Shown: positions 5,821 to 6,083 of the stretch, in pieces
Position numbering within the stretch: the stretch's first letter is position 1
Layout of the letters: every line of letters starts with the position of its first letter
DNA from: Lutibacter sp.
Lineage (GTDB): Bacteria; Bacteroidota; Bacteroidia; Flavobacteriales; Flavobacteriaceae
Reading direction: 5' to 3'
Length of the DNA: 6,083 nucleotides
Assembly: GCF_021647475.1 (NCBI RefSeq)
Contig: NZ_JAKIUR010000092.1
Location: 1 to 6,083, forward strand
The notes under the pieces: generated by a model
Database searches by the model: none
What the model was told of the DNA's origin: nothing
Seen by the model: only the letters and a program-made list of their open reading frames with translations
Program-made: the position numbers and the translations under genes

Positions 5821-5824
5821 ACTT

Positions 5825-6083
5825 ATGAAACAACAAAAACAAGCCTGTCGAAAAAAACAGTACCAAAAAGTTACTTACGAACATAAACTTTTTGTCATTG
5901 ACCAAATTAAAAACGGTCAAATATCAGTAAATTATGCATCAAAAAAGTATGATATTTCAAGATCTTCTATTCATTATTGGATAAAGAAATACAGTACCTT
6001 TGAGCAAAACAATACAGGTATGAGTAAAAACAAAGAAATTAAAAAACTCAAAGAAAAGATAGAAGAACTAGAGTTCATTAAAG
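5825..6083 (+). CDS. IS3-family transposase OrfA (N-terminal 86 residues, continues past window)
   Basis: Open from ATG 5825 to the window edge. The protein starts MKQQKQACRKKQYQKVTYEH and has a helix-turn-helix at about residues 18-56, centred on YASKKYDISRSSIHYWIKKY, which would bind the terminal repeats. A charged heptad-like helix follows (about 66-86: L75, I79, L82), like the leucine zipper of IS3-family OrfA. The ending EELEFIK is typical of the stretch just before the OrfA/OrfB junction, where a -1 frameshift usually makes OrfAB. The catalytic DDE domain (OrfB) lies outside the window. No frameshift or stop is seen in the visible part, so the element may be intact. Confidence 0.85.
   Translation, partial: MKQQKQACRKKQYQKVTYEHKLFVIDQIKNGQISVNYASKKYDISRSSIHYWIKKYSTFEQNNTGMSKNKEIKKLKEKIEELEFIK

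Larger units (their letters stand above)
5791..6083 (+). mobile_element. Left end of an IS3-family insertion sequence (partial)
   Basis: The element carries an IS3-type orfA in the plus direction. Homology to the GH53 gene is lost near 5785, and a TGACTA motif begins at 5791; IS3-family elements usually start with TG, so I place the left end there, with an uncertainty of several bases (about 5783-5792). The right end, orfB and the target duplication lie beyond the window. The insertion removed or displaced the start of the GH53 gene. Confidence 0.6.

Noticed and set aside
1..6083. Composite transposon formed by the two flanking insertion sequences
   Set aside because: The two elements belong to different families (ISAs1 and IS3), so they would not mobilise the segment together, and the genes between are ordinary chromosomal ones.
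1..6083. CRISPR array, tRNA, rRNA or known riboswitch
   Set aside because: No regularly spaced repeats, cloverleaf-like segments or conserved riboswitch cores were seen on either strand.

Overview
The window looks like a chromosomal segment of a low-GC (roughly 30% by eye) member of the Flavobacteriaceae (Bacteroidota). The signs are AT-rich codons, near-absent Shine-Dalgarno sequences, TAnnTTTG-type -7 promoter boxes, Bacteroidota-style lipoprotein signals, and the gene string rlmD - DUF6452 lipoprotein - DUF6048 outer-membrane protein, which I recall as typical of flavobacteria. Genus cannot be decided from this sequence.

Layout, left to right. (1) Bases 1-126 are the right end of an ISAs1-family insertion sequence: the last 37 codons of its transposase and a GCCCTG terminus. 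(2) Bases 162-2687, minus strand, hold a tight three-gene operon: rlmD (23S rRNA m5U methyltransferase), a DUF6452 lipoprotein 5 nt downstream, and a DUF6048 outer-membrane protein overlapping it by 35 nt. The IS end lies about 35 bp past the operon's last stop codon. (3) Bases 2761-3222, minus strand, encode a small lipid-anchored c-type cytochrome with its own promoter and a good hairpin terminator. (4) A 229-bp divergent region (3223-3451) carries promoter boxes for both directions, a 9-bp inverted repeat, and a leader of about 65 nt with a nine-codon ORF and a weak terminator-like hairpin. (5) Bases 3452-4693, plus strand, encode ornithine aminotransferase (rocD), closed by a strong intrinsic terminator. 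(6) Bases 4751 to about 5790, minus strand, are a decayed family-53 glycoside hydrolase (endo-beta-1,4-galactanase). It has one frameshift and two in-frame TAA codons, and its 5' end is cut off by (7) an IS3-family element whose orfA starts at 5825 and runs off the window.

How the parts fit. The core genes are housekeeping or metabolic: rRNA modification, envelope proteins, electron transfer, and ornithine/arginine catabolism to glutamate semialdehyde. Mobile DNA sits at both edges. The IS3 insertion coincides with the loss of a polysaccharide-degrading enzyme, which suggests recent loss of galactan use. No wholly new system is evident. The most interesting items are the possible attenuator-like leader of rocD, the operator-like inverted repeat beside it, and the recent galactanase pseudogene.
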